Shown: positions 25,910 through 34,977 of the stretch, piece after piece | Layout: every line of letters begins with the position of its first letter | Numbering within the stretch: position 1 is the first letter of the stretch | Assembly: GCA_020852035.1 (NCBI GenBank) | Contig: JADZBR010000241.1 | Location: 1 to 45,732 of the forward strand | Reading direction: 5' to 3' | Source: Caulobacteraceae bacterium | GTDB taxonomy: Bacteria; Pseudomonadota; Alphaproteobacteria; Caulobacterales; Caulobacteraceae | DNA: 45,732 bases | Program-made: the position numbers and the translations under genes | Notes under the pieces: generated by a model | Told to the model about the DNA's origin: nothing | Databases searched by the model: none | What the model saw: the letters and a program-made list of their open reading frames with translations, nothing else

Positions 25910-26728
25910 ATGAACGATCGGGTGCAAGTCGAGATCAAGGACGGCGTGGCCGACGTCCGCCTGGTCCGCGTCGACAAGATGAACGCCCTGGACGACGCCA
26001 TGTTCGGCGCGCTGATCGAGACCGGTGAGCGGCTGAAGGGCGAGGCGGGGGTGCGGGCGGTGGTGCTCTCCGGCGAGGGCCGCGCCTTCTGCGCCGGGCT
26101 CGACATGGGCAACTTCGGCCAGATGGCCTCCGGCGAGCGTCGCCAGCGCGATGCGAACGCCGGCGAGGCCCTGCTGACCCGCGACCGCACCGAGGGCGGC
26201 TCCAACCGGGCGCAGCACGCGGTGATGGTGTGGCATGAGATCCCCGTGCCGGTGATCGCCGCGGTGCACGGCGTGGCCTTCGGCGGCGGCTTCCAGCTGG
26301 CGCTGGGCGCCGACATGAGGTTCGTCACGCCGGACGTGCGGCTGGCGGTGCTGGAGATCAAGTGGGGCCTGATCCCGGACATGGCCGGCATGGTGCTGAT
26401 GCGCACTCTCGTGCGTGACGACGTGGCCCGCGAGCTGACCTACACCGGCCGCATCTTCGACGGCGCCGAGGCGCTGGCCATGGGCCTGGCCACCCGCGTC
26501 TGCGCCGATCCGCGGGCCGAGGCCCTGGCTCTGGCGGCGGAGATCGCGGCCAAGAACCCCGACGCCATCCGCGCCGGCAAGCGCCTGCTCAACCTCGCCG
26601 CGGAGGGCGACCAGCACGCCGTGCTGCTGGCCGAGAGCCGCGAGCAGGGGGCGCTGATCGGCTCGCCCAACCAGGTCGAGGCGATCATGGCCAATATGCA
26701 GAAGCGCACGCCGGCCTTCGCGGACTGA
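25910..26728 (+). CDS. Enoyl-CoA hydratase/isomerase (crotonase) family protein
   Basis: A 272-residue crotonase-fold enzyme acting on acyl-CoA. The oxyanion-hole segments FCAGLDMGNF (61-69) and FGGGFQLALGAD (124-135) are present. Of the two catalytic glutamates of a true hydratase, the first position is Gln129 (GGGFQ) while the second, Glu149 in LEIKWGLIP, is retained. This pattern fits an isomerase or another crotonase activity better than classical hydration. The ATG follows AGGGAGG with good spacing. An SDR gene starts five bases after the stop, so the two form an operon. Confidence 0.88.
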   Translation: MNDRVQVEIKDGVADVRLVRVDKMNALDDAMFGALIETGERLKGEAGVRAVVLSGEGRAFCAGLDMGNFGQMASGERRQRDANAGEALLTRDRTEGGSNRAQHAVMVWHEIPVPVIAAVHGVAFGGGFQLALGADMRFVTPDVRLAVLEIKWGLIPDMAGMVLMRTLVRDDVARELTYTGRIFDGAEALAMGLATRVCADPRAEALALAAEIAAKNPDAIRAGKRLLNLAAEGDQHAVLLAESREQGALIGSPNQVEAIMANMQKRTPAFAD

Positions 26729-26733
26729 AGGGC

Positions 26734-27537
26734 ATGGGACAGGCCAACGGGCGCAAGAGCGCATTCATCACCGGCGCGGCGTCCGGCATGGGGCGCGAGA
26801 CGGCCAGGCTCTTCGTGGAGAAGGGCTGGTTCGTCGGCGGCTACGACGTCAACGACGAGGGCCTGAAGAGCCTGGAGGCTGAGCTCGGCGCGGAGAACTG
26901 CGTCGTGCGCCGGCTCGACGTGACCGACCGCGCCGACTACCAGGCCGCGCTGGCCGCGTTCGGCGAGGCGACGGGCGGCAAGCTCGACCTCCTCTACAAC
27001 AACGCCGGCATCGGCCGCGGCGGGCCGTTCGCCGACCAGCCGTTCGAGGACGTGCTGGCGGTGGTGCAGGTGAACTTCGTGGGTGTCTTGATCGGCATCC
27101 ACGCAGCCCTGCCGATGCTGCGGGCGACGCCGGGGTCGATGTGCTTCACCACCTCCTCGTCGTCGGCGACCTACGGCATGGCCAACATCGCGGTCTATTC
27201 GGCCACCAAGCATGCGGTGAAGGGCCTGACCGAAGCGCTGGCGGTGGAGTTCAAAGCCTATGGCGTGCGCGCCGCCGACGTGCTGCCGGGGCTGATCGAC
27301 ACACCGATCCTGCCGCCGGGCGCGGCGGCGATGGCGCCCAAGGAGGGCATGTGGCGCGCCATCCCGCCGGTGGAGGTGGCCAAGGTCGTTTGGGAGGCCT
27401 ACCACGCCGACAAGCTGCACTGGTACGTGCCGCCGGAGCTGGTCGAGTTCGACAAGGCCGCGACGCTGGACCCCGAGGCGATGCGCGACCAGTTGGCCAA
27501 GGGCGGGCTGTTCTCCGGGCCGATTGAGCCGAGCTAG
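26734..27537 (+). CDS. Short-chain dehydrogenase/reductase (SDR)
   Basis: A 267-residue Rossmann-fold oxidoreductase, classical SDR: cofactor motif TGAASGMG (13-20), NNAG at 89-92, and a catalytic Ser near 143 with Y155 and K159 in YSATK. The acidic residue in GGYDVN (D38) after the second strand suggests NAD rather than NADP. It starts five bases after the crotonase stop, so it probably acts on the same acyl-CoA or alcohol pathway. The substrate is unknown. The gene is followed by a palindromic repeat and a convergent flavoprotein gene. Confidence 0.9.
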   Translation: MGQANGRKSAFITGAASGMGRETARLFVEKGWFVGGYDVNDEGLKSLEAELGAENCVVRRLDVTDRADYQAALAAFGEATGGKLDLLYNNAGIGRGGPFADQPFEDVLAVVQVNFVGVLIGIHAALPMLRATPGSMCFTTSSSSATYGMANIAVYSATKHAVKGLTEALAVEFKAYGVRAADVLPGLIDTPILPPGAAAMAPKEGMWRAIPPVEVAKVVWEAYHADKLHWYVPPELVEFDKAATLDPEAMRDQLAKGGLFSGPIEPS

Positions 27538-27582
27538 GGCGGTCCTCGCAACCAAGTTTCGGCCGATCTCGCCCCCAACCCC

Positions 27583-27690
27583 TTCGCTCATCCCCGCGAA
27601 AGCGGGGACCCAGGCGTTTTGTCGGAGGACGCCGGCGTTTCCCGCTGAACCAAAAAAGCCTGGGTTCCCGCTTTCGCGGGAATGAGCGGA
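27583..27690. repeat. Paired inverted palindromes, REPIN-like, family 1 copy B
   Basis: A second copy of the element at 1948-2052: arm CGCTCATCCCCGCGAAAGCG followed by GGGACCCAGGCG, and an inverted arm GCCTGGGTTCCCGCTTTCGC followed by GGGAATGAGCGG. The core differs entirely from copy A, so only the arms are conserved, as expected of REPINs. It again lies between two convergent gene ends. Confidence 0.85.
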
Positions 27691-27739
27691 AATAATGTCA
27701 ATTGCCCTGGCGCCAGCCGAGTGAGCTTAGGCGCGCAGC

Positions 27740-29236
27740 TTAGGCAGGCAGCAGGTCCGCCGATGCATCCAGGCCCACCGCCGCCATCAGCTCGCTGCGA
27801 CCCGGCCCGGGCTTCAGCGGATAGGCGTCGGCCTTGGCGGCCTTCGGCGTCGCCCAGTGGCGCAGCACCTTGGCCATGTTCTCCGGGCGCTTCAGCCAGG
27901 CCGACGGGTGTTCCAGCATGTGGAAGCCGCGCATGGCCGCGCGCATCAGCGCCACGTCCGAGCGGACGGCGATGGCGACCCCATCCTCGGCGAAGCTCTT
28001 CAGCATCTTCGCGCGCAGGGTGGCGCGGTGGTTCGGGGTCAGCGCCTGGCGGGCCCGGCGGATCGCGGCGCGGTCCTGGCGGCGCATGTCGAGGTAGTAG
28101 GGGCGCAGCTCCTCGCGGATCAGCCGGGCGTAGGTGGTCAGGCGCTCGCCGGGAAAGGGGGTCTCGTCGAGCGCGGTGCGCAGCAGGCCCGCCTCCACCG
28201 CGGCGAAGGAGCAGCCGCGGCCGTATAGCGGATTGGTGCGGACCAGGGCGTCGCCCATCGGGAAGAAGCCGTGCACCGCCGCCTCGCCCTTCGGCGCGAA
28301 CTCGCGCCAGCGGCTGTTGAGGTCGCCCATGCCGAACACCTTGCTGACCGGCTCGGCGACGTCCGGCGCGAGCCAGGGGACGAGGCCCGGCATCTCGCGG
28401 CAGACCGCGTCGAAGGTCTCCGGCCGCACGATGGACTGGCGCAGCTCCATCTCGATCTCGGGCACGGCGATGGTGATCGAGAAACAGCCGCCGTCGCCGG
28501 GGAAGACGCCGAACTTCAGGTAGCCGAGGTCGCCGGAGGCCGGCCGCTTGCCGCGCGGCGGTTCGGTCGCGCCGGGGACGAGGCGGTAGTGGCGGGTGAA
28601 GTAGAGGATGCCGGCGGTCTCGCTCTCCTCCGCGATGGCCGCACCGGCCTCGACGAGCTGTTCGACCATCTGCGAGGTGCGGCCGGCGGCGTCGACCACG
28701 ACGGTCGCCGGGATCTCCACCTCGCCCTCGGCGGTCTCGGCCAGGACGCCGCGCACCTTGGGCGGCGGGCCATCCTCCAGCAGCAGACGGCGCGCCCAGA
28801 CGCCGGGGCGGAGCTCGACGTTCGGCAGGCGCTCGACGTAGCGGCGCATGACCAGCTCCAGGGTGGTGCGGCGGCTGGTCAGGATGACGAGATCGGCGTC
28901 CTCGGGCTCGGGCCGGTAGGCGGGCTTGTGCCGGTCGGTGAGCATGTCCGAGAAGCCGATCTCGCGGCAGCCGGCGGCCATCAGGTCGGCCAGCAGTTCG
29001 GGGTGCTCGTCGCGAATCACGGTGCGCAGGCGCGCCAGGAAGGCGTGGCTGTGGCGCAGGTGGCCGACGCCGCGCCTATGCCAGCTCTCGAAGGCCTCGT
29101 CGGCGTCGCCCTCCGGCGGCGGGCCGTCGCGCTCCAGCACCAGGATCCGCCGGCCGGTGGGGGCGAGCGCCAGGGCGGCGAACAGGCCGGCCATCCCGGC
29201 GCCCACCACCAGCACCTCTTCGTCATGGGACGCCAT
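27740..29236 (-). CDS. FAD-dependent oxidoreductase (monooxygenase/halogenase-like fold)
   Basis: A 498-residue flavoprotein. N-terminal Rossmann FAD motif VGAGMAG (residues 11-17) with ribose-binding Glu in VLERDG; a central VVVDAAGRTS; and the second FAD motif FFPMGDALVRTNPLYGRGCSFAAVEA. These define the PHBH/halogenase/geranylgeranyl-reductase-type flavoprotein group. No halogenase motif WxWxIP is seen, so hydroxylation or reduction is likelier. It has no signal peptide. It is divergent from a cytochrome c gene (107 bases between starts). The substrate is unknown. Confidence 0.82.
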   Translation of the reverse strand: MASHDEEVLVVGAGMAGLFAALALAPTGRRILVLERDGPPPEGDADEAFESWHRRGVGHLRHSHAFLARLRTVIRDEHPELLADLMAAGCREIGFSDMLTDRHKPAYRPEPEDADLVILTSRRTTLELVMRRYVERLPNVELRPGVWARRLLLEDGPPPKVRGVLAETAEGEVEIPATVVVDAAGRTSQMVEQLVEAGAAIAEESETAGILYFTRHYRLVPGATEPPRGKRPASGDLGYLKFGVFPGDGGCFSITIAVPEIEMELRQSIVRPETFDAVCREMPGLVPWLAPDVAEPVSKVFGMGDLNSRWREFAPKGEAAVHGFFPMGDALVRTNPLYGRGCSFAAVEAGLLRTALDETPFPGERLTTYARLIREELRPYYLDMRRQDRAAIRRARQALTPNHRATLRAKMLKSFAEDGVAIAVRSDVALMRAAMRGFHMLEHPSAWLKRPENMAKVLRHWATPKAAKADAYPLKPGPGRSELMAAVGLDASADLLPA

Positions 29237-29343
29237 GCTTCCGCCTCGTCAGCGCAACCTCTGTATCGCGAAAGAGATCACGGGCGCCCTTGCGTCCGTC
29301 CAGCCCCCTGTGGTGGATGGTCGCGCGGCGAGGTGGAGGGGGC

Positions 29344-29703
29344 ATGCGGGTTCTGGCGACGATGTTCGGCTTGGCGGCGGCCCTGGCCGGAACGCAGCAG
29401 GCCGCCGCCCAGGCTCCCGACGGGGCCAAGCTCTTCGCCAGTCAGTGCAAGATGTGCCACGGCGCGGCCTCGACGCCCGCGGGCCCGGCGCTGAAGGGCG
29501 TGGCCGGGGCCAGGGTCGCGAGCCGGCCAGGATACAAGTACTCGCCGGCCCTGACGGCCAAGGGCGGGACCTGGAGCGACGCGGCCCTGGACGCCTATCT
29601 GGCCGCGCCCGCCACCTTCGCGCCCGGGTCGCGGATGATGATGCGGGTGGCCAATCCCGCACAACGCAAGGCGCTGATCGCCCACCTGAAGACGCTGAAG
29701 TAG
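29344..29703 (+). CDS. Class I cytochrome c, periplasmic
   Basis: A 119-residue protein with a signal peptide (about 1-22) and one c-type haem site C35-K-M-C38-H39. The later Met in PGSRMMMRV (around M98) is the expected sixth ligand, and the block GYKYSPALTAKGGTWSDAALDAYL is typical of cytochrome c2/c-552-type monohaem cytochromes. ATG 29344 follows GGAGGGGG and gives a proper signal peptide, so it is preferred over an in-frame start 54 bases upstream. It is a possible electron acceptor for the molybdenum hydroxylase encoded 2 kb downstream, but no operon links them. Confidence 0.9.
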   Translation: MRVLATMFGLAAALAGTQQAAAQAPDGAKLFASQCKMCHGAASTPAGPALKGVAGARVASRPGYKYSPALTAKGGTWSDAALDAYLAAPATFAPGSRMMMRVANPAQRKALIAHLKTLK

Positions 29704-30525
29704 CTAGTACGGGTTGGGGATGTTGAGAATCTGACCGCAAGCCTTGCAGTGCACCGCGTCCGGGTCGTGCCGGATGAGGCCGCAGGTGGGGCAGGGAAAG
29801 TGCACCTTGGGCGGTCGCATCAGCGTCTGGGCGAGGCCGACGAAGAGCGTGATGCCGGTCACCATCGTGACGATGGCGATCAGCTTGCCGATGGTTCCCG
29901 GCAGGGTGATGTCGCCGAATCCCGTCGTCGTCAGGGTGGAGATGGTGAAGTAGAGCGCATCGACATAACCGTTCACGTCCGGGTGCCGGCGGCCGAACAC
30001 CGCGTAGACGAACCCGGTCATGACGAAGACGAAGGTGACGAGATTGGCCACGGACTTGGCCACGTCTTCCCAGCGGCTTTCGTTGTAGCGGCGGCCCACG
30101 GTCTTCCAGAAGAAGTCCGAATGGAACAGCGTCCAGAGCCGCAGCACCCTGAGGAACGCGAAGGCGTAGAACCACTGCGGGAAGAGCAGGGTGGCGAGGA
30201 TGAAAAGGTCCACCCAGACGATCGGCTGGGCGATCCAGCGCCGGCGGGTCGAATAGGCCAGGGCGCGGGCGACCAGGTCCAACGCCAGGAGCGCGGCGAT
30301 CGCGTAGTCCACCGGCAGGAACAGCGGCGTGCCGCGCAGGAAGGGGCCGCCGATGAAGAAGGCGATGATCAGGATGTCGAGCGCGATGACGCTCAGCCTG
30401 AAGCGCACGGCTTCGCGGGAATGGCCGTGATAGAGCGCGCGCAGCCGGGCCCTCAGGCCCGCTCGAAGGCGACGGGCGTGCAGCCGTCTTGGTTTTCGTG
30501 ACGCCATTGTCGGCAAAGCGTCCAT
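29704..30525 (-). CDS. Potassium-channel-type membrane protein with C-terminal zinc ribbon
   Basis: A 273-residue protein. A basic N-terminus is followed by about four hydrophobic segments between 44 and 130 resembling S1-S4, with only R126 and R129 in the S4-like helix. Then come a pore helix and selectivity filter TTTGFGD (199-205), an inner helix (about 213-235) and a cytoplasmic zinc ribbon with Cys 245, 248, 260 and 263 (CPTC...CKAC). The filter is GFG, found in some channels, instead of GYG. ATG 30525 is used; 30507 or 30603 (the latter overlapping the divergent nhaA start) are alternatives. The ribbon suggests metal- or redox-dependent gating (inference). Confidence 0.82.
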   Translation of the reverse strand: MDALPTMASRKPRRLHARRLRAGLRARLRALYHGHSREAVRFRLSVIALDILIIAFFIGGPFLRGTPLFLPVDYAIAALLALDLVARALAYSTRRRWIAQPIVWVDLFILATLLFPQWFYAFAFLRVLRLWTLFHSDFFWKTVGRRYNESRWEDVAKSVANLVTFVFVMTGFVYAVFGRRHPDVNGYVDALYFTISTLTTTGFGDITLPGTIGKLIAIVTMVTGITLFVGLAQTLMRPPKVHFPCPTCGLIRHDPDAVHCKACGQILNIPNPY

Positions 30526-30590
30526 CGAGCTTGACCGTTCCGCAAGCGCCGGCGGTTCAAATCCGCGATAGCGATGGTTAGACAGGCCCG

Positions 30591-31802
30591 ATGACCGCCG
30601 CATCCCATCGCCCCGCCTCGGCCCTGCGCCGCTTCATCGCCAGCGAGGCGGCGGGGGGCGTTGTGCTGATGGGCGCCGCGGCCGTCGCCCTGATCGTCGC
30701 CAACTCGCCGGCGTCGGACGCCTATTTCGGCGCGTTGAAGACCTATCTCGGGCCGCTGAACCTGCTGCACTGGATCAACGACGGCCTGATGGCGGTGTTC
30801 TTCCTGCTGGTCGGGCTGGAGATCAAACGCGAGCTCTTGGACGGCCAGCTGGCCACCTGGCCGAAGCGGGCGCTGCCGGGGGTGGCGGCGCTGGGCGGGA
30901 TGATGGTCCCGGCCCTGATCTATGTGGCCTTCAATCACCGCACGCCCGAGACCCTGGCCGGATGGGCGACGCCGGCGGCCACCGACATCGCCTTCGCGCT
31001 CGGCGTGCTGGCGCTGCTCGGGAAGAAGGCGCCGGTATCGCTGAAGATCTTCCTCACAGCCCTCGCCATCCTCGACGACCTGGGGGCGGTGCTGATCATC
31101 GCGGTGTTCTACACGGCCGAGCTTTCGATGCTCTGGCTCGCCGCGGCCGCGGCGGTGCTGGCGGTGCTGGCGGCGCTCAACGGGTTCGGCGTGCGGCGGC
31201 TCTGGCTCTATCTGATCCTCGGCGCGGTGCTCTGGGTCTGCGTGCTGAAGTCGGGGGTCCACGCCACCCTGGCTGGGGAGGCGCTGGCCTTCACCATCCC
31301 GCTCGACAAGTCGCCGGCGCGGCCGGACGACGCCAATTCGCTGCTGCACCGGCTGGAGCATGCGCTGGCGCCCTGGGTGGGCTTCCTGGTGGTGCCGGTG
31401 TTCGGCTTCGCCAACGCCGGGGTTTCGCTGGCGGGCATCGGCTGGGCGCAGATCATCGCCCCGGTCACGCTCGGCGTGGCGGCGGGGCTGTTCCTCGGCA
31501 AGCAGGTCGGGGTCTTCTCGGCGGCCTGGATCACCGTCAGGCTGAAACTGGCCGACTGGCCGGAGAACGCCTCGATCGCGCAGGTCTACGGCGTCTCCCT
31601 GCTCTGCGGGATCGGCTTCACCATGAGCCTGTTCATCGGCCTCCTGGCCTTCCCCGGTTCGGTGACGCTGCAGGACGAGGTGAAGATCGGCGTGCTTCTG
31701 GGCTCGCTGTCTTCGGCGCTGCTGGGCGCGACCGTGCTGCTGCTGGCGTCGCCGGAGCGACATCCGCCGCGCGCCTCGGATGTTGACGCTATCGCAAGCT
31801 GA
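30591..31802 (+). CDS. nhaA: Na+/H+ antiporter NhaA
   Basis: A 403-residue inner-membrane antiporter exchanging Na+ (Li+) for H+, for pH and salt homeostasis. Recognised by GGVVLMGAAAVALIVANSP, INDGLMAVFFLLVGLEIKRE, ATPAATDIAFALGVLALLG and the ion-binding aspartate pair in AILDDLGAVLII. The C-terminal part GIGFTMSLFIGLLAF is complete. The start ATG at 30591 is 65 bases from the start of the divergent channel gene, so both ion-transport genes likely share regulation. Confidence 0.95.
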   Translation: MTAASHRPASALRRFIASEAAGGVVLMGAAAVALIVANSPASDAYFGALKTYLGPLNLLHWINDGLMAVFFLLVGLEIKRELLDGQLATWPKRALPGVAALGGMMVPALIYVAFNHRTPETLAGWATPAATDIAFALGVLALLGKKAPVSLKIFLTALAILDDLGAVLIIAVFYTAELSMLWLAAAAAVLAVLAALNGFGVRRLWLYLILGAVLWVCVLKSGVHATLAGEALAFTIPLDKSPARPDDANSLLHRLEHALAPWVGFLVVPVFGFANAGVSLAGIGWAQIIAPVTLGVAAGLFLGKQVGVFSAAWITVRLKLADWPENASIAQVYGVSLLCGIGFTMSLFIGLLAFPGSVTLQDEVKIGVLLGSLSSALLGATVLLLASPERHPPRASDVDAIAS

Positions 31803-31855
31803 CAAGCTCGCCGCCTTGGCCGTATGATTCCCTGAACAGACGACGGGGAACGCGC

Positions 31856-32332
31856 ATGGCCTATACGATCCAGGTGAACGGGCAGGGGCGCACTGTCGAT
31901 GTCGACGGCGAGATGCCGCTGCTCTGGGTGCTGCGCGACGAGCTCGACCTGAAGGGAACCAAGTTCGGCTGCGGCGCGGCGCTCTGCGGGGCCTGCACGG
32001 TGCATGTCGATGGTGAACCGGTGCGCGCCTGCGTCACCCCGATCTCGGCGGTGACCGGCAAGGTCACCACCATCGAGGCGGTGGGGGCCACGTCCGTCGG
32101 CAAGAAGGTGCAGGCCGCCTGGATCGCTCATGACGTGCCGCAGTGCGGCTACTGCCAGGCCGGTCAGATCATGTCGGCCTCGGCCCTCCTGGCCGCCACG
32201 CCCAAGCCGACCGACGCCGATATCGACGAGGCGATGAGCGGCAACCTCTGCCGCTGCGGGACCTACACGCGCATCCGCGCGGCGATCAAACAGGCCGCCG
32301 GCCTGCCCGTCGCCGACAGCCGGGAGACTTGA
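31856..32332 (+). CDS. (2Fe-2S) small subunit of molybdenum hydroxylase (IorA-like)
   Basis: A 158-residue iron-sulfur subunit of xanthine-oxidase-family enzymes. The plant-type cluster is C39, C44, C47, C59 (CGCGAALCGAC) and the second cluster C97, C100, C132, C134 (CGYC...CRC). It passes electrons from the molybdenum site of the partner subunit encoded six bases downstream to an external acceptor. Two-subunit systems without an FAD subunit (isoquinoline 1-oxidoreductase or aldehyde dehydrogenase type) usually donate to cytochrome c. A GANTC site lies at 31827-31831, just upstream. Confidence 0.92.
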   Translation: MAYTIQVNGQGRTVDVDGEMPLLWVLRDELDLKGTKFGCGAALCGACTVHVDGEPVRACVTPISAVTGKVTTIEAVGATSVGKKVQAAWIAHDVPQCGYCQAGQIMSASALLAATPKPTDADIDEAMSGNLCRCGTYTRIRAAIKQAAGLPVADSRET

Positions 32333-32337
32333 GCCGC

Positions 32338-34557
32338 ATGGGCATCCATCCGCTGAAAGACGCCTTCGAGACCTCCCGCCGCGCCTTCCTGCGCACCGGC
32401 GCGGCGACCGGCGGCGGCCTGCTGCTCGGCTTCAGCCTGGCCGGCAAGGGCGCGGCCCGGGCCGCCGCCCCCGCGGCGCTCAACACCTATGTGAGGATCG
32501 CTCCCGACGGCTGGGTGACCATCGTCGCCAAGAACCCGGAGATCGGCCAGGGCATCAAGACCATGCTGCCGATGCTGATCGCCGAGGAGCTGGACGCAGA
32601 CTGGGAGAAGGTGCGCATCGAGCAGGCGCTGGCCGACGCGGCGCTCTATGGCCGCCAGTTCGCCGGCGGCAGCATGGCCACGCCCCTGCACTGGGATGAG
32701 CTGCGCCGCGTCGGCTCGGCCGGCCGCCAGATGCTGCTGACCGCCGCCGCCCAGAGCTGGAGCTGCCCGGTCGGCGAATGCGACACTACGCCCGGCGTCG
32801 TGCGCCACGCCGCCAGCGGCCGGACGCTGGCCTATGGCGCCCTGGCGCAGCGCTGCGCGACCATCGCGCCGCCGGAGCTGGCCACCGTGCCGCTCAAGGA
32901 TCCCGGGACCTACCGGATCATCGGCAAGTCGATGCCCAATGTGGACGGCGAGGCCATCGCCACCGGCCGGCAACAGTTCGGGATCGACGTGAAGGTCCCG
33001 GGCATGACCCACGCGGTGTTCGTCAAATGCCCGGTGTTCGGCGGCAAGGTGGTCTCGGCCAACCTCGACGAAGTGAAGGCGCAAAAGGGCGTGCGCGACG
33101 CCTTCGTGGTGAAGGGCGGCGATGCGCTCGACGGCCTGCTCGACGGCGTGGCGATCCTCGCCGACAGCTGGTGGGTCGCCAACAAGGCGCGGGACGTCCT
33201 GAAGGTCGAATGGGCCGAGGGCGAGACGGCCCGGCAGTCCAGCGCCGGCTACGCCGAGGCGGCGGCCAAGCTGTTCGAGGGTGAGCCGCAGGCCGTGCTG
33301 CGCAAGGACGGCGATGCGGCGGGCGCCTTCGCCAAGGCCGCCAAGGTGGTGGAGGCCGAATACGCCTATCCCTTCCTGGCGCACGCGAACATGGAGCCGC
33401 AGAACTGCACCGCCAGGGTCGAGGGCGGCAAGGTCGAGGTCTGGGCGCCGACCCAGAACCCCGAGGAGGGCCGCGGCCTGATCGTCAAGCACCTGGGCGT
33501 GAAGCCCGAGGACGTCACCATCCACATGGTCCGCTGCGGCGGCGGCTTCGGCCGGCGGCTGAACAACGACTGGATGGTCGAGAGCGCGGCGATCGCCAAA
33601 CAGGCCGGGCGGCCGGTCAAGCTGGTCTGGACCCGCCAGGACGACATCCAGCACGACTTCTACCGGCCCGCCGGCTTCCACAAGCTGAAGGCGGCGGTGG
33701 ACGGCGAGGGCAGGCTGACCGCGCTCAGCGACCACTTCGTCACCTTCGGCCAGGGCGAGGGCTTCTCGCGCAGCGCCGCGATGTCGCCGGTCGAGTGGCC
33801 GGCGCGGGCGATCCCCAACATCGACTATGGCGTTTCGAAGATCCCGCTAGGCGTGCCGACCGGGCCGCTGCGGGCGCCGGGCAGCAACGCGCTGGCCTTC
33901 GTCTTCCAGTGCTTCATCGACGAGGTGGCGCACGCCGCCGGCAAGGACCCGGTCGCGTTCCGCCTGGAGGTGATGGGCGCGCCGCGCGTGCTCGCCTCGC
34001 CCGCGCCGACCCCGCCAGGCGGGCGGCCGCCCGTGGGCTACGACATGGGCCGTCAGGCCGGCGTGCTGAAGCTCGCCGCCGAGAAGGCCGGCTGGGGCCG
34101 CAAGCTGCCAAGGGGGACCGGGCTCGGCTGCGCCTTCTACTTCTCCCACCTGGGCTATTTCGCCACCGTCATCCAGGCGACGGCGGCTCGCGACGGCGCG
34201 TTCAAGGTCGACAAGGTGTGGGTGGTCGGCGACGTCGGTTCGACGATCATCAACCCGATCAACGCCGCCAACCAGGTGGAGGGCTCGGTCATCGACGGCC
34301 TGGCCCACGCCAAGGGCCAGATCACCATCGAGAACGGCCGGACGGTGGAGAGCAACTTCGACGACTTCCCGCTTACACGGATGAACGAGGCGCCGCCGAT
34401 CGAGGTGCATTTCCTGAAGACCGACAATCCGCCGACGGGCCTGGGCGAACCCGCCCTGCCGCCGGTGATGCCGGCGCTCTGCAACGCCCTCTTCGCGGCC
34501 ACCGGCAAGCGCATCCGCAAGCTGCCGATCGACACCGCGGATCTGGCATGGAGCTAG
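32338..34557 (+). CDS. Molybdopterin-binding large subunit, xanthine dehydrogenase family (IorB-like)
   Basis: A 739-residue molybdenum-cytosine-dinucleotide enzyme with a Tat signal SRRAFLRTGAATGG near residue 13, so it is exported folded. Molybdopterin contacts include GGGFGRRLNND, and the catalytic Glu is in GLGEPALPPVMPALCNA. Typical length for IorB-type subunits. The start codon ATG 32338 follows GGGAGA. The substrate is not readable: N-heterocycles or aldehydes are the usual ones. The 3' end overlaps the convergent GNAT gene by four bases. Confidence 0.9.
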   Translation: MGIHPLKDAFETSRRAFLRTGAATGGGLLLGFSLAGKGAARAAAPAALNTYVRIAPDGWVTIVAKNPEIGQGIKTMLPMLIAEELDADWEKVRIEQALADAALYGRQFAGGSMATPLHWDELRRVGSAGRQMLLTAAAQSWSCPVGECDTTPGVVRHAASGRTLAYGALAQRCATIAPPELATVPLKDPGTYRIIGKSMPNVDGEAIATGRQQFGIDVKVPGMTHAVFVKCPVFGGKVVSANLDEVKAQKGVRDAFVVKGGDALDGLLDGVAILADSWWVANKARDVLKVEWAEGETARQSSAGYAEAAAKLFEGEPQAVLRKDGDAAGAFAKAAKVVEAEYAYPFLAHANMEPQNCTARVEGGKVEVWAPTQNPEEGRGLIVKHLGVKPEDVTIHMVRCGGGFGRRLNNDWMVESAAIAKQAGRPVKLVWTRQDDIQHDFYRPAGFHKLKAAVDGEGRLTALSDHFVTFGQGEGFSRSAAMSPVEWPARAIPNIDYGVSKIPLGVPTGPLRAPGSNALAFVFQCFIDEVAHAAGKDPVAFRLEVMGAPRVLASPAPTPPGGRPPVGYDMGRQAGVLKLAAEKAGWGRKLPRGTGLGCAFYFSHLGYFATVIQATAARDGAFKVDKVWVVGDVGSTIINPINAANQVEGSVIDGLAHAKGQITIENGRTVESNFDDFPLTRMNEAPPIEVHFLKTDNPPTGLGEPALPPVMPALCNALFAATGKRIRKLPIDTADLAWS

Positions 34558-34871
34558 ATCCCCAGGGCGGTCCTGTAGTCCGGATGCACCAGGTCGTGCT
34601 CCTCGGGGTGGCGCTTGATGTAGCCGGCGAAGAAGGTGCAGACGGGCAGCACCTGAAGACCCCGCTTGCGCGCCGACTTCAGACCGGCCTTCACCAGCGC
34701 GCTGCCGACGCCGCGGCCTTCCAGCGCCGAGGGCACCTCGGTGTGGCTGAACAGGATCGTCTTGTCGGTCAGCCGGTACTCGGCGATCGCCAGGTGGCCG
34801 TCCACCGTCACCTCGAAGCGTTCGGCCTCGGGATTGTCGCGCACGTCGTAGGTGGTTTCAGCCATGATCAT
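34554..34871 (-). CDS. GNAT-like N-acetyltransferase, YjdJ/Acetyltransf_CG type
   Basis: A 105-residue small acetyltransferase-fold protein. The acetyl-CoA-binding loop EGRGVGSALVKAGLKSARKRG is clear, with VLPVCTFFAGYIKRHPE at the end as in the YjdJ group. The start at 34871 follows GGAAGGAG; a second ATG two codons later is possible. Substrate unknown. The gene overlaps the molybdenum-subunit gene tail-to-tail by four bases and is divergent from the dioxygenase gene. Confidence 0.87.
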   Translation of the reverse strand: MIMAETTYDVRDNPEAERFEVTVDGHLAIAEYRLTDKTILFSHTEVPSALEGRGVGSALVKAGLKSARKRGLQVLPVCTFFAGYIKRHPEEHDLVHPDYRTALGI

Positions 34872-34977
34872 CGAGCTCCTTCCAAGCTGTGCATCTAGGC
34901 TGCGGAGCGGCCGGTCGCCAGTCTAAGAGGGCGTTAACCACGATCATGCTGGGGTGCCGCCTGACGGAGACCGCCCG

